In this document: positions 11,790 to 21,149 of the stretch, piece after piece
Numbering within the stretch: position 1 is the first letter of the stretch
Layout of the letters: each line of letters begins with the position of its first letter
Source: Chara braunii
Taxonomy: Eukaryota > Streptophyta > Charophyceae > Charales > Characeae
Direction: 5' to 3'
DNA: 56,952 nucleotides
Assembly (NCBI GenBank): GCA_003427395.1
Contig: BFEA01000365.1
Coordinates: 761,699 to 818,650 of the forward strand
Program-made: the position numbers and the translations under genes
Notes under the pieces: generated by a model
Databases searched by the model: none
What the model was told of the DNA's origin: nothing
Seen by the model: the letters and a program-made list of their open reading frames with translations, nothing else

Positions 11790-12475
11790 ATGAGATCCCT
11801 AATGCGGAAGCGTGTTGAGACTCATACTTGTTAGGCATGCCGCTCGGGAACCCTGTGCGGAAGTGTGCTGGGATCCTTACTTGTTGAACTTCAAAAACGT
11901 GCTGGCCCAGGAATCCTGTGCGGAAGTGTGTTGGGATCCATACTTGTTAAACTTCATAAACGAATAACGATAGGCACGCACATCAGGGAACCCTCTGCGG
12001 AAGTGTGCTGGGGTCCTTACTTGTTAAACTTCAAGTTCATAAATGTGATCAGCAAGGTGTCAGGATTGCATCCTCGTTGGATAATTATATAACTCTTTTG
12101 GTTATCCCTAAGTTGTACAAGCATGTCCAACCTCGTTGAATAACGACAGGCACGTCCAACTTGGGAAACATGTGCGAAAGTGTGTTGGGATCATTACTTG
12201 TCAAACTTCAAGTTCGTAAATGTGATGAGCAAGTTGTCATGATTGAATCTTTGTTGAAAAATACATTTGTTTCGGTTATTCCTAAGTTGTGCAGGCATGA
12301 CCATCATCTCGCCCGAGACTGTTGTTTGGATGTTGATGAGATCCGAACTTCTGTAGAATACCTAGTGTGATGATGGATATGCCCACCATCTCGCCTGATA
12401 TGTGGAAGTGTGATGAGATTCATACTTGTGCACAGTTGTGATGAGCAAGGTGTCATGATTGTATCCTTGTTCGAC
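11790..12475. repeat. Degenerate minisatellite, about 70 bp
   Basis: The phrase TGCGGAAGTGTGCTGGGATCC followed by TACTTGTTAAACTTC recurs near 11800, 11853, 11920, 11995, 12170 and, weakly, 12395. Spacing is 55-75 bp in the dense part. Longer shared stretches (ATGAGCAAGGTGTCATGATTG) link the later copies. Confidence 0.75.
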
Positions 12476-13227
12476 AGGTTTGTGTTGAACAGTGTGTCTT
12501 TGTAAACTTCATGTAATGTAATAGTTACAGTAGTAGTCGAAGTACAAGGAGTCAATTTTGACATACAAGTTTGTTCTTACCTATCATATTACACAAGAAC
12601 TTCAAATTTTGCATATCTCTAATCGAATCCACACTTCAATGGACTATGCACTAAAGGCTTGGGCACAAACGCAAACTTGTTGGTTTCATTTGATGAAGGA
12701 GGTCACAAGCCATGTGATTCTATACGCACGCAAGAGACGTGATGTTGGTGACCTTTGCATAATGACCCGCACACTCACACACTCACTGAGATTTATCTTG
12801 CATCCACACACCAATTTGTCACGTCGCACTACAATTACCGATATTATTTGATGGCAATCATTTGTACACTGCAATGTTCTCGGAACACAATTTCAAACAA
12901 GAAACACAATGCACACTTGCTCCTCCGCATGAGATACTACTGAGATATATTAGAGATTTCAAAGTCAACACATGACGCCAGATTGGCAGTGAGCATGCGA
13001 AACACAACTCAAACTCGCAACGATAAAAGAAAGCATTTTCGTTGAGAAACCGACAATTGAGTAATGTGAGGATTTGCAAAATATAATCATTAAGGAATGA
13101 AATCTTTTCTAACGAAAATTTCTAAATCAATTGAATCAATCAAAGACAACGACGTTCTATGATACATGATGCCAATTGTCGTCTAATATGCGAAATATTT
13201 GTACAAGAGAACCTGAAAGGTGGTCGA
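12476..13227. other. Unrecognised AT-rich DNA
   Basis: No gene, RNA or repeat recognised. The short open frames have no motif. Confidence 0.4.
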
Positions 13228-13950
13228 TCACCACGTTGTGGCAAACATCAACATAAACACCCGACAACAAGCTTCATCCACTTGTCTTGGAACTCCTTCC
13301 ACCACAACATTTGTTGCTACCGACCTCCAACTCCTGCACAACCGACTATATAATGTTCGACGTTCCAAGAACTCTAGAATCAAATCGAAAATTCTAAGGT
13401 AAGGACTCGAATATGCTATAATGCGAGAAAACGAATCGAAAATTTCGAGGACATCATCTCTCAAGTTGACGAAAAGGAGGATCCAATGATTATTATCTTT
13501 GTTGACAGGAACAAAGATAATGCCATATGGAAGCAGATCCACGTTTGTAGCCCTCCTTTCTACCCCACCGTACTCTTGAAGTTGCAATTTACTGAAGAAG
13601 AACGAATTAAAGCTGAAGACTTGAAGGTCCGACTGGATGTCACATATCTCACTTGCGGTCGACCCCAACAGCGCCATGTCAAAATTGACCACCTCATCAT
13701 TCACTCTGTCGTCGATGTGCAAGAGGGTGATAAAATATTTTGCTGCAATTCGCAATTGACCATCGGCGAGGATAGAGTGAACAATATGAGGTGGCACTGA
13801 GATCTCGTCTAATGTCGTCCAAAACCCGCAAGTTGCTAGGAACAGTCGTTGCAACGAATCTTCCCCTGCGTGTTCCACGTATTGTGGCCCGCACTGCACA
13901 ACATCGAGCAAATGACATGTTGGGTAGCGAGAAACGGGGTGTCTAAACAT
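13228..13950 (-). CDS. Ulp1-type (C48) SUMO-protease-like domain, 240 codons
   Basis: The frame covers a whole C48 catalytic domain. VNDEVVNF (residues 83-90) matches the entry motif LNDEVINF. FNSFFFSKL (114-122) is the usual FNTFFY strand. IIFVPVNKDNNHWILLFVN carries the catalytic His (155). EIFDSF carries the Asp (172). PRQVDEACCRVFMLMFA carries the oxyanion Gln (223) and Cys (229). The family motif is Q-x-N-x-x-D-C-G-V-F. Here D is replaced by Cys228 and G by Arg230, so the triad survives but the Cys environment is altered. The annotated Met follows a stop directly, so an upstream exon is possible. It lies on the same strand as, and downstream of, the ParB/methyltransferase-like relic. C48 domains are often captured by plant DNA transposons, so this could be a transposon passenger. 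The uninterrupted frame argues for recent function or recent arrival. Confidence 0.7.
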   Translation of the reverse strand: MFRHPVSRYPTCHLLDVVQCGPQYVEHAGEDSLQRLFLATCGFWTTLDEISVPPHIVHSILADGQLRIAAKYFITLLHIDDRVNDEVVNFDMALLGSTASEICDIQSDLQVFSFNSFFFSKLQLQEYGGVERRATNVDLLPYGIIFVPVNKDNNHWILLFVNLRDDVLEIFDSFSRIIAYSSPYLRIFDLILEFLERRTLYSRLCRSWRSVATNVVVEGVPRQVDEACCRVFMLMFATTW

Positions 13951-14474
13951 TGTCCTTCATTGCATGATGCTTTGCTAAGTATTTTTCATACATGGCCTGA
14001 CCCTTACTCATAGATCAAGGATATGTCCCTTTCTCCGGGGTAGAAGGGAAAGACACTCCTCAATGGCAATGGCATGCTCTTTCTTCCCGATCTCGACATC
14101 AACACCTGATGTCTTTAACATATCTTTGTGTTTGGTCGTAAACCAGGGGACTTTCTGCAATATGTGTTGCGGATATTTCGAGGACCTTCGTGTTCGAGAT
14201 GACCCTACCCTTGTACAACAAAAGAAAGACAAAACGAAAAATAAATACACGTTTTCCAACACGAGTCCGAAGAAAGGGATAATATAAAAGAGCCCCATAA
14301 CCTACAAAACGCACGACCTTCCGAATTACAGAACTTCAAATTTGCATGGCCATGAGCACGGAGCTGCGTGTGCGCCGCTGGCGAACAAAATGACAAGCAC
14401 ATTCGAGTTTAAGATCCCGACATTAACAAAGAAAAACAACAACAAGCGACGTAAGTGAAAGGCTAACATTCCCC
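13951..14474 (-). other. Possible upstream coding remnant of the Ulp1-like gene
   Basis: A minus-strand frame at 14008-14298 encodes a non-repetitive charged stretch (for example KHKDMLKTSGVDVEIGKK) that stops before the Ulp1 frame. It could be an upstream exon of that gene, but I cannot fix splice sites. No family is recognised. Confidence 0.25.
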
Positions 14475-14498
14475 GAAGTTTGGATTCCGGCGGACTTC
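14475..14498. repeat. Dispersed short palindrome (copy)
   Basis: Left arm GAAGTTTG, core GATTCCGG, right arm CGGACTTC. A diverged copy of the element described at 27445. Confidence 0.7.
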
Positions 14499-14546
14499 TT
14501 CCTGCAGCAGGCACACAAAGACTAACCACATCACCCATCGACATAG

Positions 14547-14570
14547 GAAGTGTGGATCCCAGCGGACTTA
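14547..14570. repeat. Dispersed short palindrome in the relic gene
   Basis: Left part GAAGTGTG, core GATCCCAG, right part CGGACTTA. Read on the gene strand (minus) it is in the reverse orientation (AAGTCCG-CTGGGATC-CACACTTC). The related relic at 56249 has the element at the matching place in forward orientation. Confidence 0.65.
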
Positions 14571-15436
14571 AGCCACAACTCTCAACGTGAAGAGAAAAAT
14601 CCTCATTCAATTAAGCTGGCCAGGTTCTTAGCCGGGGAGCGCGCACGACACGCCGTTCATCACTGCTTATCAGCCGCTTTGTCCCTTCACTCCTTCGTCG
14701 ACAACGTTTGCGCGGGCAAGGCCAGCACGTCGAGAGCTTGAGTGTCGACCCTAGATTTTTTCGAGGACGTGACATGTTGTCGGCCCCCGAGATCGCCTTC
14801 CTGGCCCCTGACTAAGGTGGCCATCAGTATAGGAGATGTGGGTGGTGAGAAAACGGTGGCGGAGGGTGAGGAAGGTGTGACGTTGTGCCCGTCGTCCGAG
14901 ACAGGCGCTGCAGACCGTTGCACGTTTACCTGCTAGCCGCCGAGTATCCCATCGATAACTTCAACGACGCTCAATTATTGACTTTGTTGAACCGGGCTCA
15001 CAGCAACGGAAACCTCATCGCAGCGGTGTTGGAGATCGACAGCAACCGCCAGCGGTTGAACCTCATAATCTTCAGGGTCTGCTGACAGGTCACTGACCGC
15101 TTGCGTCTCCATATCCATTGTTGTCGCATCGTCGTCGGCATCAGGCCCGGGATGCCCCGCGTAAAGCTCGACGAACAAGTCAGACAACTCTTCATAGCCT
15201 GCATCCTCCTCACTGCCCAATCGTTCCTTGTCTTCAATATCGACATCCCCCTGTCCACCCTCTTCTCCTTCACGCAATAAAATCCACTCCTTTTCTCCCC
15301 CTTCCTCTCCCTCCTTCCCTTCTTCCCCTTCTTTCCCTCCGTCCCTCCCATATAACTCACAAACTTCTCCCAAAACCGCGTCGAATCCCGCGGCCCGCTC
15401 TTCTGCCTTCACGCACGTAGCCCCTCCCGCCGACAC
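14560..15436 (-). pseudogene. Acidic tail related to the 55.4-kb relic
   Basis: Starts with FDAVLGEVCELYGRDG, a Glu/Gly-rich repeat (GKEGEEGKEGEEGG), then EEDAGYEELSDLFVELYAGH, TTMDMETQAVSDLSAD, DLQHRCDEVSVAVSPV, VVEVIDGILGG and GQEGDLGGRQH. Stops (TAA, TAG and TGA) interrupt it after 14.98 kb. The same series occurs on the plus strand at 55.4-56.2 kb (EEDADAAKSSDKFRRLYAQH; LQHRCLEGSVVVSPL; VDKVIHSILDG; EREGEVGEGQH). It may be the C terminus of the ParB/methyltransferase-like protein or the start of a second gene that travels with it. Confidence 0.5.
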
Positions 15437-15467
15437 TGCAATCCTTGCCTATGGACCGCTTTCTGAA

Positions 15468-15491
15468 GAAGTCCGGATCCGGGCGGACTTC
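15468..15491. repeat. Dispersed short palindrome, compensated arms
   Basis: Perfect arms GAAGTCCG and CGGACTTC around GATCCGGG. Compared with the common arms GAAGTTCG and CGAACTTC, both arms carry the matching change (T to C and A to G). It lies inside the coding frame of the relic, where it reads KSARIRTSS on the gene strand. Confidence 0.85.
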
Positions 15492-15544
15492 GGCTTATCC
15501 AGGTCAGAGGGCGCTTCACTCACGCCCGGTGCCTCAGTCGATGT

Positions 15545-15566
15545 AGTTCGGATTCTGGCGGACTTC
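15545..15566. repeat. Dispersed short palindrome (copy)
   Basis: AGTTCG, core GATTCTGG, CGGACTTC. The second copy within 80 bp inside the relic gene. Its peptide reading KSARIRTTS is almost identical to that of the first. Confidence 0.7.
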
Positions 15567-15671
15567 GACGCAGGCTCCTTACCGGACCTGCCAGTCGGCT
15601 GTTCAACAACATTCTCCCCCCCATCCCCGCCACCGCCTTTTGTTGACGTGGCCTCATGGTGAGGCGAAACC

Positions 15672-15917
15672 TCACCCGAAGCGGTGGTCCCCTCTACCTT
15701 CCCCTGAATGTTTCCTCCCCCNCCCCCCCTCCGCCACCCCCACCTGCGCCTGCCCCCCCTCCGCCCCCCACACCTGCGCCTCCCCGCCCTGTGCCCCCCC
15801 CACCTGCGCCTCCACCCCCTCCGCCCCCCGAGCTCCCCTATGACCCAGTCGAAGGAGGAATCTTCCAGTCCACCCGTCCCTTCGAAGGGCGTCGTATAAT
15901 TCGTCCAAGAGTTCCAA
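15672..15917 (-). pseudogene. Gly/Ala/Glu repeat of copy 1 (Pro-rich on the other strand)
   Basis: The frame continues from WLELLDELYDALRRDGWTGR into repeats of GGAQGGEAQV/GVEAQV. The opposite strand reads as a proline-rich protein (PPPPPAPAPP), but it lacks a start context and lies antisense to conserved coding sequence. I take the minus frame as the original. One N at 15722 hides a base in this low-complexity tract. Confidence 0.45.
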
Positions 15918-15920
15918 CCA

Positions 15921-16744
15921 CTACTTGTCTTGAAGTTCTTGAAACAAACGGTCAGCAATGGAACCGATGGTTGGGTCGGCAAGTTGAAGGTTGGAATTCT
16001 CGGACGTCACTTTATCAACCACCGAACTCCTCGCGAGTTCCAGGTACTCGGCCTTGGACTGGCGCGGGTAAACCTCCCACAACCGTTGGTTGTTGATAAG
16101 GGTCATGATCCACTCGCCCTTCTGGATTGCCAGCTCAATAGTTCCAGGGTGCCAAATCATGTCGGGGCCCCAGTCCGCCTCAGTCGATCGAGTGTGGTCC
16201 AGCCCTTCGAAGTGAATGGTATCATCCTTGCGAGAAGGATGATGCAGCGGAACCGAACTCCCGGGACGCAACGGAGGCAAGACAGCAGCCCGAGGTGTCT
16301 ACCTCGCCGCCAGCTTGCTCGAAATCTTACCTAGGGCGGATCTGGGCACAGGTGACGGCTGGGTGGCCTGACTTGTTGAGGGAGCGGCGGACGAGGAGCC
16401 TGGTGCATGAAGCAACGGAGCAGGGTGGTAACCGAGGTTGATGTCCTCAGTGTCGCTCTCCTCCTCCGGAGTAGAGGTGTAAAAAACAACACTTGACTCC
16501 ACCTCGTCTTCAGTGGAGACCAACGCACCATAACTCTTTTCGTTTAGGTGCTTCTTGGACTCAACGAAGTACAAACACTCCAGCCGGTCGAGGAAGTTCT
16601 TCGCGTTCTTGCAGGAGGCGTTGTGGTAGTTGTCCAGCAACATCAACATGTGGTCCTTGCGGCGCATGTACTTAGCCTCACTGTCCCTCCTGGGACGCGT
16701 TTCCAAAAAGAGGAACTCGTAGATCCTATTCCTCTTCCGGTCGG
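15921..16744 (-). pseudogene. C-terminal half of copy 1: helical block and DHTRSTEADWG block
   Basis: 16299-16748 encodes FKLTDRKRNRIYEFLFLETR, MLLDNYHNASCKNAKNFLDR and YFVESKK, then an acidic and Ser/Pro-rich linker. After an in-frame TAG (about 16.29 kb) the frame continues through HPSRKDDTIHFEGLDHTRST, EADWGPDMIWHPG, WIMTLINNQRLWEVYPRQSK and IADRLFQELQDK, then TAG and WLELLDELYDALRRDGWTGR. Each motif has its match in the plus copies (38.14-38.98 kb and 43.12-43.92 kb). In those copies the codon at the last TAG reads Arg. The EADWG-x-DMIWHPG block is the best conserved part of the whole gene. No family is recognised. Confidence 0.6.
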
Positions 16745-17831
16745 TCAACTTGAACTACAAATCTGTAGATAGTTCCCAAACGCGTCTCGGTTTCTCGCTC
16801 CTCGCAATGATTTCGCAGCGGTTGGCCCCAAAGTTTACCTCACTTTTGGTGAACTCCAAAGTATATTGCAACGACTCGGAATTCCCTTCCAACACGACCA
16901 CGTGTCGACCGCTTTTCAAAACCTCCCACACGGCTCACGCATGCGGCTTCCCAAGGAACACGATGCCCTCCCCCTTTCTGCACACGAATTCCAGCAGATG
17001 GGCCAATTGGATGGGGTTCCGCTCCATCTCCTTGTAAACCTTTCTGTCAGCTCCAGGCAGGGCCGATGGCCACTATAAAGGGTCGAAGGGAATCTCCGAT
17101 ATGTCCGTCGGGGTCAGTTTCTGATGAGCCCCAACAGCCGCAGCGTCACCTGCCGACAACCTCGCATCGTAAACGACGCAAGTATTCTCCCGCAAATCAT
17201 CACCTTTGAAGAGAATGTACATGCAGTCGTCAAGCGAGTACAAGTTGTGCCCCACCGAAAAACTTTTCTTCTGCTGCGCCTTCTTGACCCACTTCCCTGC
17301 CATTGACTTGACAACGGGCAAATGGCGAAGGCTGGTCATGAAGGCGTAGTCCCATCGCCGAGGGACGAAAGCGACGACCGTCCAGTGTGACGAAAACAAT
17401 TGCTCTAGAAGGGAATTCAAATTCTCAAAAGCTTTTGAAGTCCACTGGTTAAAGTCCACCGGCTTGCACAGATCGAAAATGCATGTGTGACATTTGGTGG
17501 TTCCAACCACTTTCTCCAACTCCGTGACCCTCATCTGCGCCTCCAGAGGGTCAACGCCGAACGGGGCGATCGATGTGACGTCCCCTGAGTGTTTCCAAAC
17601 AATGTGCACCACACCTTCGCCAAGCGCGATCTCCATACTCTTCCCCCTACTGCTGGTCAATACGAAGAGGACCTTGTTCCGCCAGTCAATGGACAACTTC
17701 TTGTTGAGGGTGAGTTTTTTCGTCGCCGCAATCGTCTTGTCATCCTCGCACCCCATGTACGGCGGGTAATCCTTGAATAGCGAAGCATCGCCAACGAGTT
17801 TCCTGCTCCCGTCCCACAACACGTCATCCAT
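16745..17831 (-). pseudogene. Methyltransferase-like module of copy 1
   Basis: The first frame (17073-17831) has CHTCIFDLCKPVDFNQW, then a helix and TVVAFVPRRWD. This is the place and shape of motif IV of beta-type DNA methyltransferases (DPPY, helix, strand), but with DLCK instead of DPPY. After a TAG at 17078, the same frame gives RNPIQLAHLLEFVCRKGEGI, then VFLGKPHA, TGA, AVWEVLKSGRHVVVLEGN. This resembles the KP-x-x-L/M-E, motif I glycine loop and R-x-x-V-x-x-E end typical of that class. All three copies lack DPPY at motif IV (copy 2 has NLCE, copy 3 KLCE). Either the ancestor was already catalytically dead or the fold is different. The methyltransferase call is therefore an inference about fold, not activity. 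Confidence 0.45.
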
Positions 17832-17834
17832 TCC

Positions 17835-18590
17835 CTACTTCGCAAACTCCACCAAGATCACCTCCCTTTTCTTCAGGAGGGGGTACGCGCGTGTCCAGTC
17901 CGAATCCAGCCGGTTCCCATGCTTGAATTGGTAATTATTCCATAATCGCACCAAGATGCGATCGCACTTCAGCAAGTGCACTGCCTCCTGCACTCCCAGC
18001 TTTCCTTGCTTCGCGAATGAAGCGGAGTCTGTCTGCATCCACACGACCTTGCAGTTGAGGACCTTCTTCAACAACCGACACTTCTCATTGTCAGTAAGGG
18101 CTTCCATAGTCTTCCAGCAGTGTGAATCCGGCTCAGTTACTTGAATGAACCAATCGCCACACTCTCTCTCCGTCTCGCCTTTCTTTTGGGCCGCGTCGAC
18201 GTGGACGTTGTAGACGACCTCCTTTCGCCCCAACTTCTCGTTTTCGATATGGCTCAAGTCGGGCCTCATGTCGTTCACTTTCTTTTTCTTTGTGATCAAC
18301 TTTGCTCCCTAGGGTGCCAGAAGTCTCCAAGTCTCCCATTTGTTGAGGAGTTTCATTCCCAGTTCCACAGACTTCTTCAGGCCATCACTAGTGGAAAATA
18401 AGAGTGAAGGGCTGCGTTCTGTCTCTTAATATCTTTATCTTCCTTCTCATCATCAAGAATCCACAAGTGGTTGTAAGGCGTGTTTTGAAGCGCCATTGCA
18501 CAGAACTCACGCCATTTCTGCACCGGAGTTTTTTTCCCGCTGGGTTTCCCCATGACAGGTTTCGGGAAACCCTTTGCCTTCCACAAACAC
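17835..18590 (-). pseudogene. Central block of copy 1
   Basis: Two frame-linked pieces. 18377-18586 contains KTPVQKWREFCAMALQN and YNHLWILDDEKEDKDIK. 17835-18299 contains DMRPDLSHIENEKLGRKEV, GDWFIQVTEPDSHCWKTMEA, TDNEKCRLLKKVLNCKVVW and RILVRLWNNYQFKHGN. A one-base slip lies near 18380 and in-frame TAG codons lie near 18320 and 17834. Copy 2 reproduces the second piece at 41.71-41.99 kb with three extra stops, two of them at conserved Trp codons. The block joins the ParB-like and methyltransferase-like modules. No known family is recognised. The composition is that of an ordinary soluble protein. Confidence 0.6.
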
Positions 18591-19146
18591 CGAATATCCT
18601 ACATTGCAAGTTTGAGCTGTCTCGGAGGGGCATTCAAGTCCTTTTTGTTGTCCTCCACGCTGACCAGAAAATACCCTTCAAAAAGTCTTCGTCCGAGAAG
18701 TAAACCATATGAGCAGGCCACCTCTCGAAGTTGTATCGCAATTCGACTTCGGTCCTTAGCAGCACCTTGGCTGCCGCCGCGATGTGCTGCCCGGAAACGG
18801 CGTAACAATAGTACTGTCCCGCCAGCTCGTCCTTCCAGTCCTCTGGCTTCAGACGAACCGCCCGTACGCCCCTCACTGGTTTCTCCAATCCCACCGGCGC
18901 CAGCATAGGCGTAGGCAACTCGTACGTCTTCTCGGTATTGGAGAAGGCCAACTTTATTGTGTCAATGATGAGCTGCGTGTGCACGGGATCCATGAACCGC
19001 TGATTGTACGACTGTTCCCACTCACCGACATCGACGACTTGCGACGGGTTAATGAAGAACTCCCACTTCGTCCGCACGCCCTCGTTCCACTCCAGGAAGT
19101 ATGTGGCGTCGATGTCAATCGGACCCTTCGGCTCGACAACAACCAA
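18590..19146 (-). pseudogene. ParB-like module of copy 1
   Basis: The segment reads FFINPSQVVDVGEWEQ, DPVHTQLIIDTIKLAF, then YYCYAVSGQHIAAAAKVLL. This matches the layout of ParB N-terminal-like domains: a short strand with NP, a helix after the 'position' strand, and y-x-V-x-G-x-H-R-x-x-A-A-K-x-L. The Arg of the usual GxHR box is Ile here (GQHI). Next comes ERWPAHMVYFSDEDF. Near 18680 the frame slips by one base, and the correct frame continues as FLVSVEDNKKDLNAPPRQ. Copy 2 has the same order (40048-40500), including SEQHNAAVV and APPRQ, so the module is ancestral. ParB-like domains fused ahead of DNA methyltransferases are known in bacteria and phages. The match here is by motif only. Confidence 0.5.
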
Positions 19147-19314
19147 CTCAGGCTGTTTTTGTGCCGACGTCTGGCGTTTCCGACCCGATGTGCCCTCTCC
19201 CCCCTCAACTACCTTCCTTTTGCCCCCCGCTATTTGGGGGGTCCTTGCCTTATGTTTTTTCGCAGAGCCCTCACCCTCTCCTTGAGGACCTTCCCTTCTC
19301 TTATGCGGTGGCTG

Positions 19315-19900
19315 CTATCCACCCTCCTCTTCCCCCCCGGCCGAAGTCTCTGTCCGGTCGTGAACCGGGTTGTATCCTTCAACCCCTGGAATACTCACCC
19401 CAGACCCGTCTCCCCGCCTGAGCGGCGAAGTCCGCGTCTGCTCCTCTTCGTCATCGTCGCTGTCGTCGAATCGACCACGGGCCTCGCCTCGGTGGAGCAA
19501 GAAAGAAAAATTGGAACCCAAATCCCCCCCTTCGGCTGGAGCACCGCTTAATTCGAACCCGGTGCACATCTGAACAGGCTGCAACAGCTCTTGGTCGCCT
19601 CGAACGTGGCACGGTTCGTCAAGGTCAGCGTTGCTTTGCTCCACCAACTTGAAGTCAAAAAACTCTCGTGCAGAAACAACACCTCCCCATGCGAGGTCTT
19701 GGTAGAAAGGGGTTCTCACCACCCTTGCACCAAACCGGGTCCCCTGGAACAAGTCAAAAGACAGAACCGCCCCTTTGGAATTGGCAACAATGTCGCCCTT
19801 CGCGTTGTCCTTTCTCATGGCATGTCAGTCGGCAACCGCCCCAAGTACTATACGCCTTTTTTTATCCTCGAGGAATATAACTGGACCGCACGGAGGCTTC
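19315..19900 (-). pseudogene. N-terminal conserved block of copy 1
   Basis: The segment GPVIFLEDKKRRIVLGAV, then a TGA, then an open frame of 167 codons (19315-19818) with RKDNAKGDIVANSKGAVLSF, LDEPCHVRG and a C-terminal acidic/Ser/Arg tail. The block is conserved in copy 2 at 39.2-39.65 kb (GPVIFIDDKNRR; DNVVANSAEVVLALDLF; VDLDSPCDVG), so it is a genuine domain rather than spurious. After the TAG at about 19.33 kb the same frame continues through a basic Lys/Arg linker into the ParB-like module. No known fold is recognised. Confidence 0.6.
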
Positions 19901-20198
19901 GTCGGCTCAGACTCATCCTCGCAGCACTAATCGACGAACCATTTGGTATGCACATGATAGGACCACGATTTGGAGGTTCGTGATTCCCTGCCAGAGGTTC
20001 CGGTCGGTTGCTCCTCGCCCCTTGATGTCGACATTGTGTCTGCATCGGTCCAAGATACCAAAACAACCAACACACGGAAGACATAAATACACCACCCCAG
20101 TAGAGAGCTCCGGTTTCCGCACACCCACATGTCACGCACCTGCAAAGCTCATCAAAGTTATCGACACCTAAAGCAACTTAGAAAAGAGTCATCTGAAT

Positions 20199-20290
20199 GA
20201 AGTTCGGATACCGGCGAAGTAGACGAACTCGCCAGCCATTGTCGTGGATTCATAAGGCATCTTGAACGAAGTTCGGATTCCGGCGAACTC
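20199..20290. repeat. Two dispersed short palindromes
   Basis: Copies at 20199-20220 (GAAGTTCG, GATACCGG, CGAAGT) and 20268-20290 (GAAGTTCG, GATTCCGG, CGAACTC), both in forward orientation, 69 bp apart. They stand at the left edge of the 20.3-23.4 kb repeat region. Confidence 0.8.
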
Positions 20291-20339
20291 GATGAATCTG
20301 CCGGACAATATCTTAGACCCCAGCACAAGGCCCATAAAA

Positions 20340-21045
20340 CTCGCCTTAGTTGGGATTAAGCATCAAGAGAGACTGCCTGAACAACAGATAATCTGCAGGA
20401 ACCGGAGGGGAATTCTGTTTGAGGAGTGCGAAACTCTGCTTGAAACGGATCCGGATCCGACAAGAAGGGTTACCCAACTCGCCCCAGTTGCGATTGAGCA
20501 TCCCGAAAGAATGCCCGAACAACTGATAACCTGCGGGAACCGGAGGGGAATTCTGTTTGTGGAGTGTGAAACTCTGCTCGAAACAGATCCGGATCCAACA
20601 AGAAGGGCCACAAAACTCGCCCCAGTTGCGATTGAGCATCCTGAAAGACTGCCCGAACAACAGATAACCTGCTGGAACCGGAGGGGAATTTTGTTTGTGG
20701 AGTAAGAAACTCTGCTCGAAACAGATCCGGGTCCAACAAGAAGGGTCACCAAACTCGCCCCCAGTTGTGATTGAGCATCTCGAAAGAGTGCCCGAACAAC
20801 TGATAACCTGCAGAAACCACAGGGGAATTCTGTTTGTGGAGTGCGAAACTCTGCTCGAAACAGATCCGGATCCAACAAGAAGGGTCACCGAACTCACCAG
20901 CAGTCGCGATTGAGCATCCCGAAAGACTGCCCGAACAACTGATAACGAGCGAGAACTGGAGGGGAATTCTGTTTGTGCAGTGTAAAACTCTGCTCGAAAC
21001 AAATCCAGATCCAACAAGAAGGGCCACCAACCAGGACCGGCACAT
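20340..21045. repeat. Tandem repeat, 138-139 bp, five copies
   Basis: GATTGAGCATC recurs at about 20354 (as GATTAAGCATC), 20492, 20630, 20769 and 20908. Each unit carries CCCGAACAACTGATAACCTG, GGAGGGGAATTCTGTTTG, GAAACTCTGCT and GATCCGGATCCAACAAGAAG. The first spacings are 138, a multiple of three. As a result open frames, including a 300-codon minus frame at 20346-21248, run through it on both strands with a periodic peptide. I treat these as by-products. Confidence 0.9.
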
Positions 21046-21149
21046 TGTCGCAACCGAGGTCCCTTATGAGTGCTTTTGGCAACCCATGAAGGCAACCGCC
21101 GACTGTTTGGCACCTCTTGAAGTTGTTGGGGGGGATTCATTTTCAACAA

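Larger units (their letters stand above)
14560..20028 (-). pseudogene. ParB-like / methyltransferase-like large protein gene, decayed copy 1
   Basis: Read on the minus strand, frame is kept over most of 5 kb, but in-frame stops and a few frameshifts break it. Order from the N terminus is as follows. A GPVIFLEDKKRR segment at about 19.87 kb leads into an N-terminal conserved block (19.82-19.5 kb). Then come an acidic/Lys-rich linker, a ParB-like module (19.15-18.63 kb), a central block (18.59-17.84 kb) and a methyltransferase-like module (17.83-16.75 kb). These are followed by a low-complexity linker, a conserved DHTRSTEADWG block (16.2 kb), a WLELLDELYD helix (15.92 kb), a Gly/Ala-Gln repeat, and an acidic tail (15.4-14.6 kb). 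In-frame stops (mostly TAG) fall near 19.93, 19.84, 19.33, 18.60, 18.32, 17.83, 17.08, 16.94, 16.76, 16.29 and 15.92 kb. Frame slips fall near 18.68 and 18.38 kb. Two plus-strand copies confirm the order. The last part could be a second, adjoining gene. Confidence 0.7.

Noticed and set aside
15656-16096. Proline-rich (formin-like) plus-strand frame
   Set aside because: It is antisense to the conserved WLELLDELYD segment of the relic gene and to its Gly/Ala repeat, and has no conserved flanking domain.
18784-19551. 255-codon plus-strand frame
   Set aside because: It is the shadow of the ParB-like module and N-terminal linker on the minus strand, whose motifs recur in the plus-strand copy 2.
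14560-20028. Reassignment of TAG as a sense codon, because most stops in copy 1 are TAG
   Set aside because: The other copies have many different amino acids at those places (Leu, Asp, Arg, Ser, Lys) and also carry TAA and TGA. With codons mostly ending in G, single changes give TAG more often than TAA.
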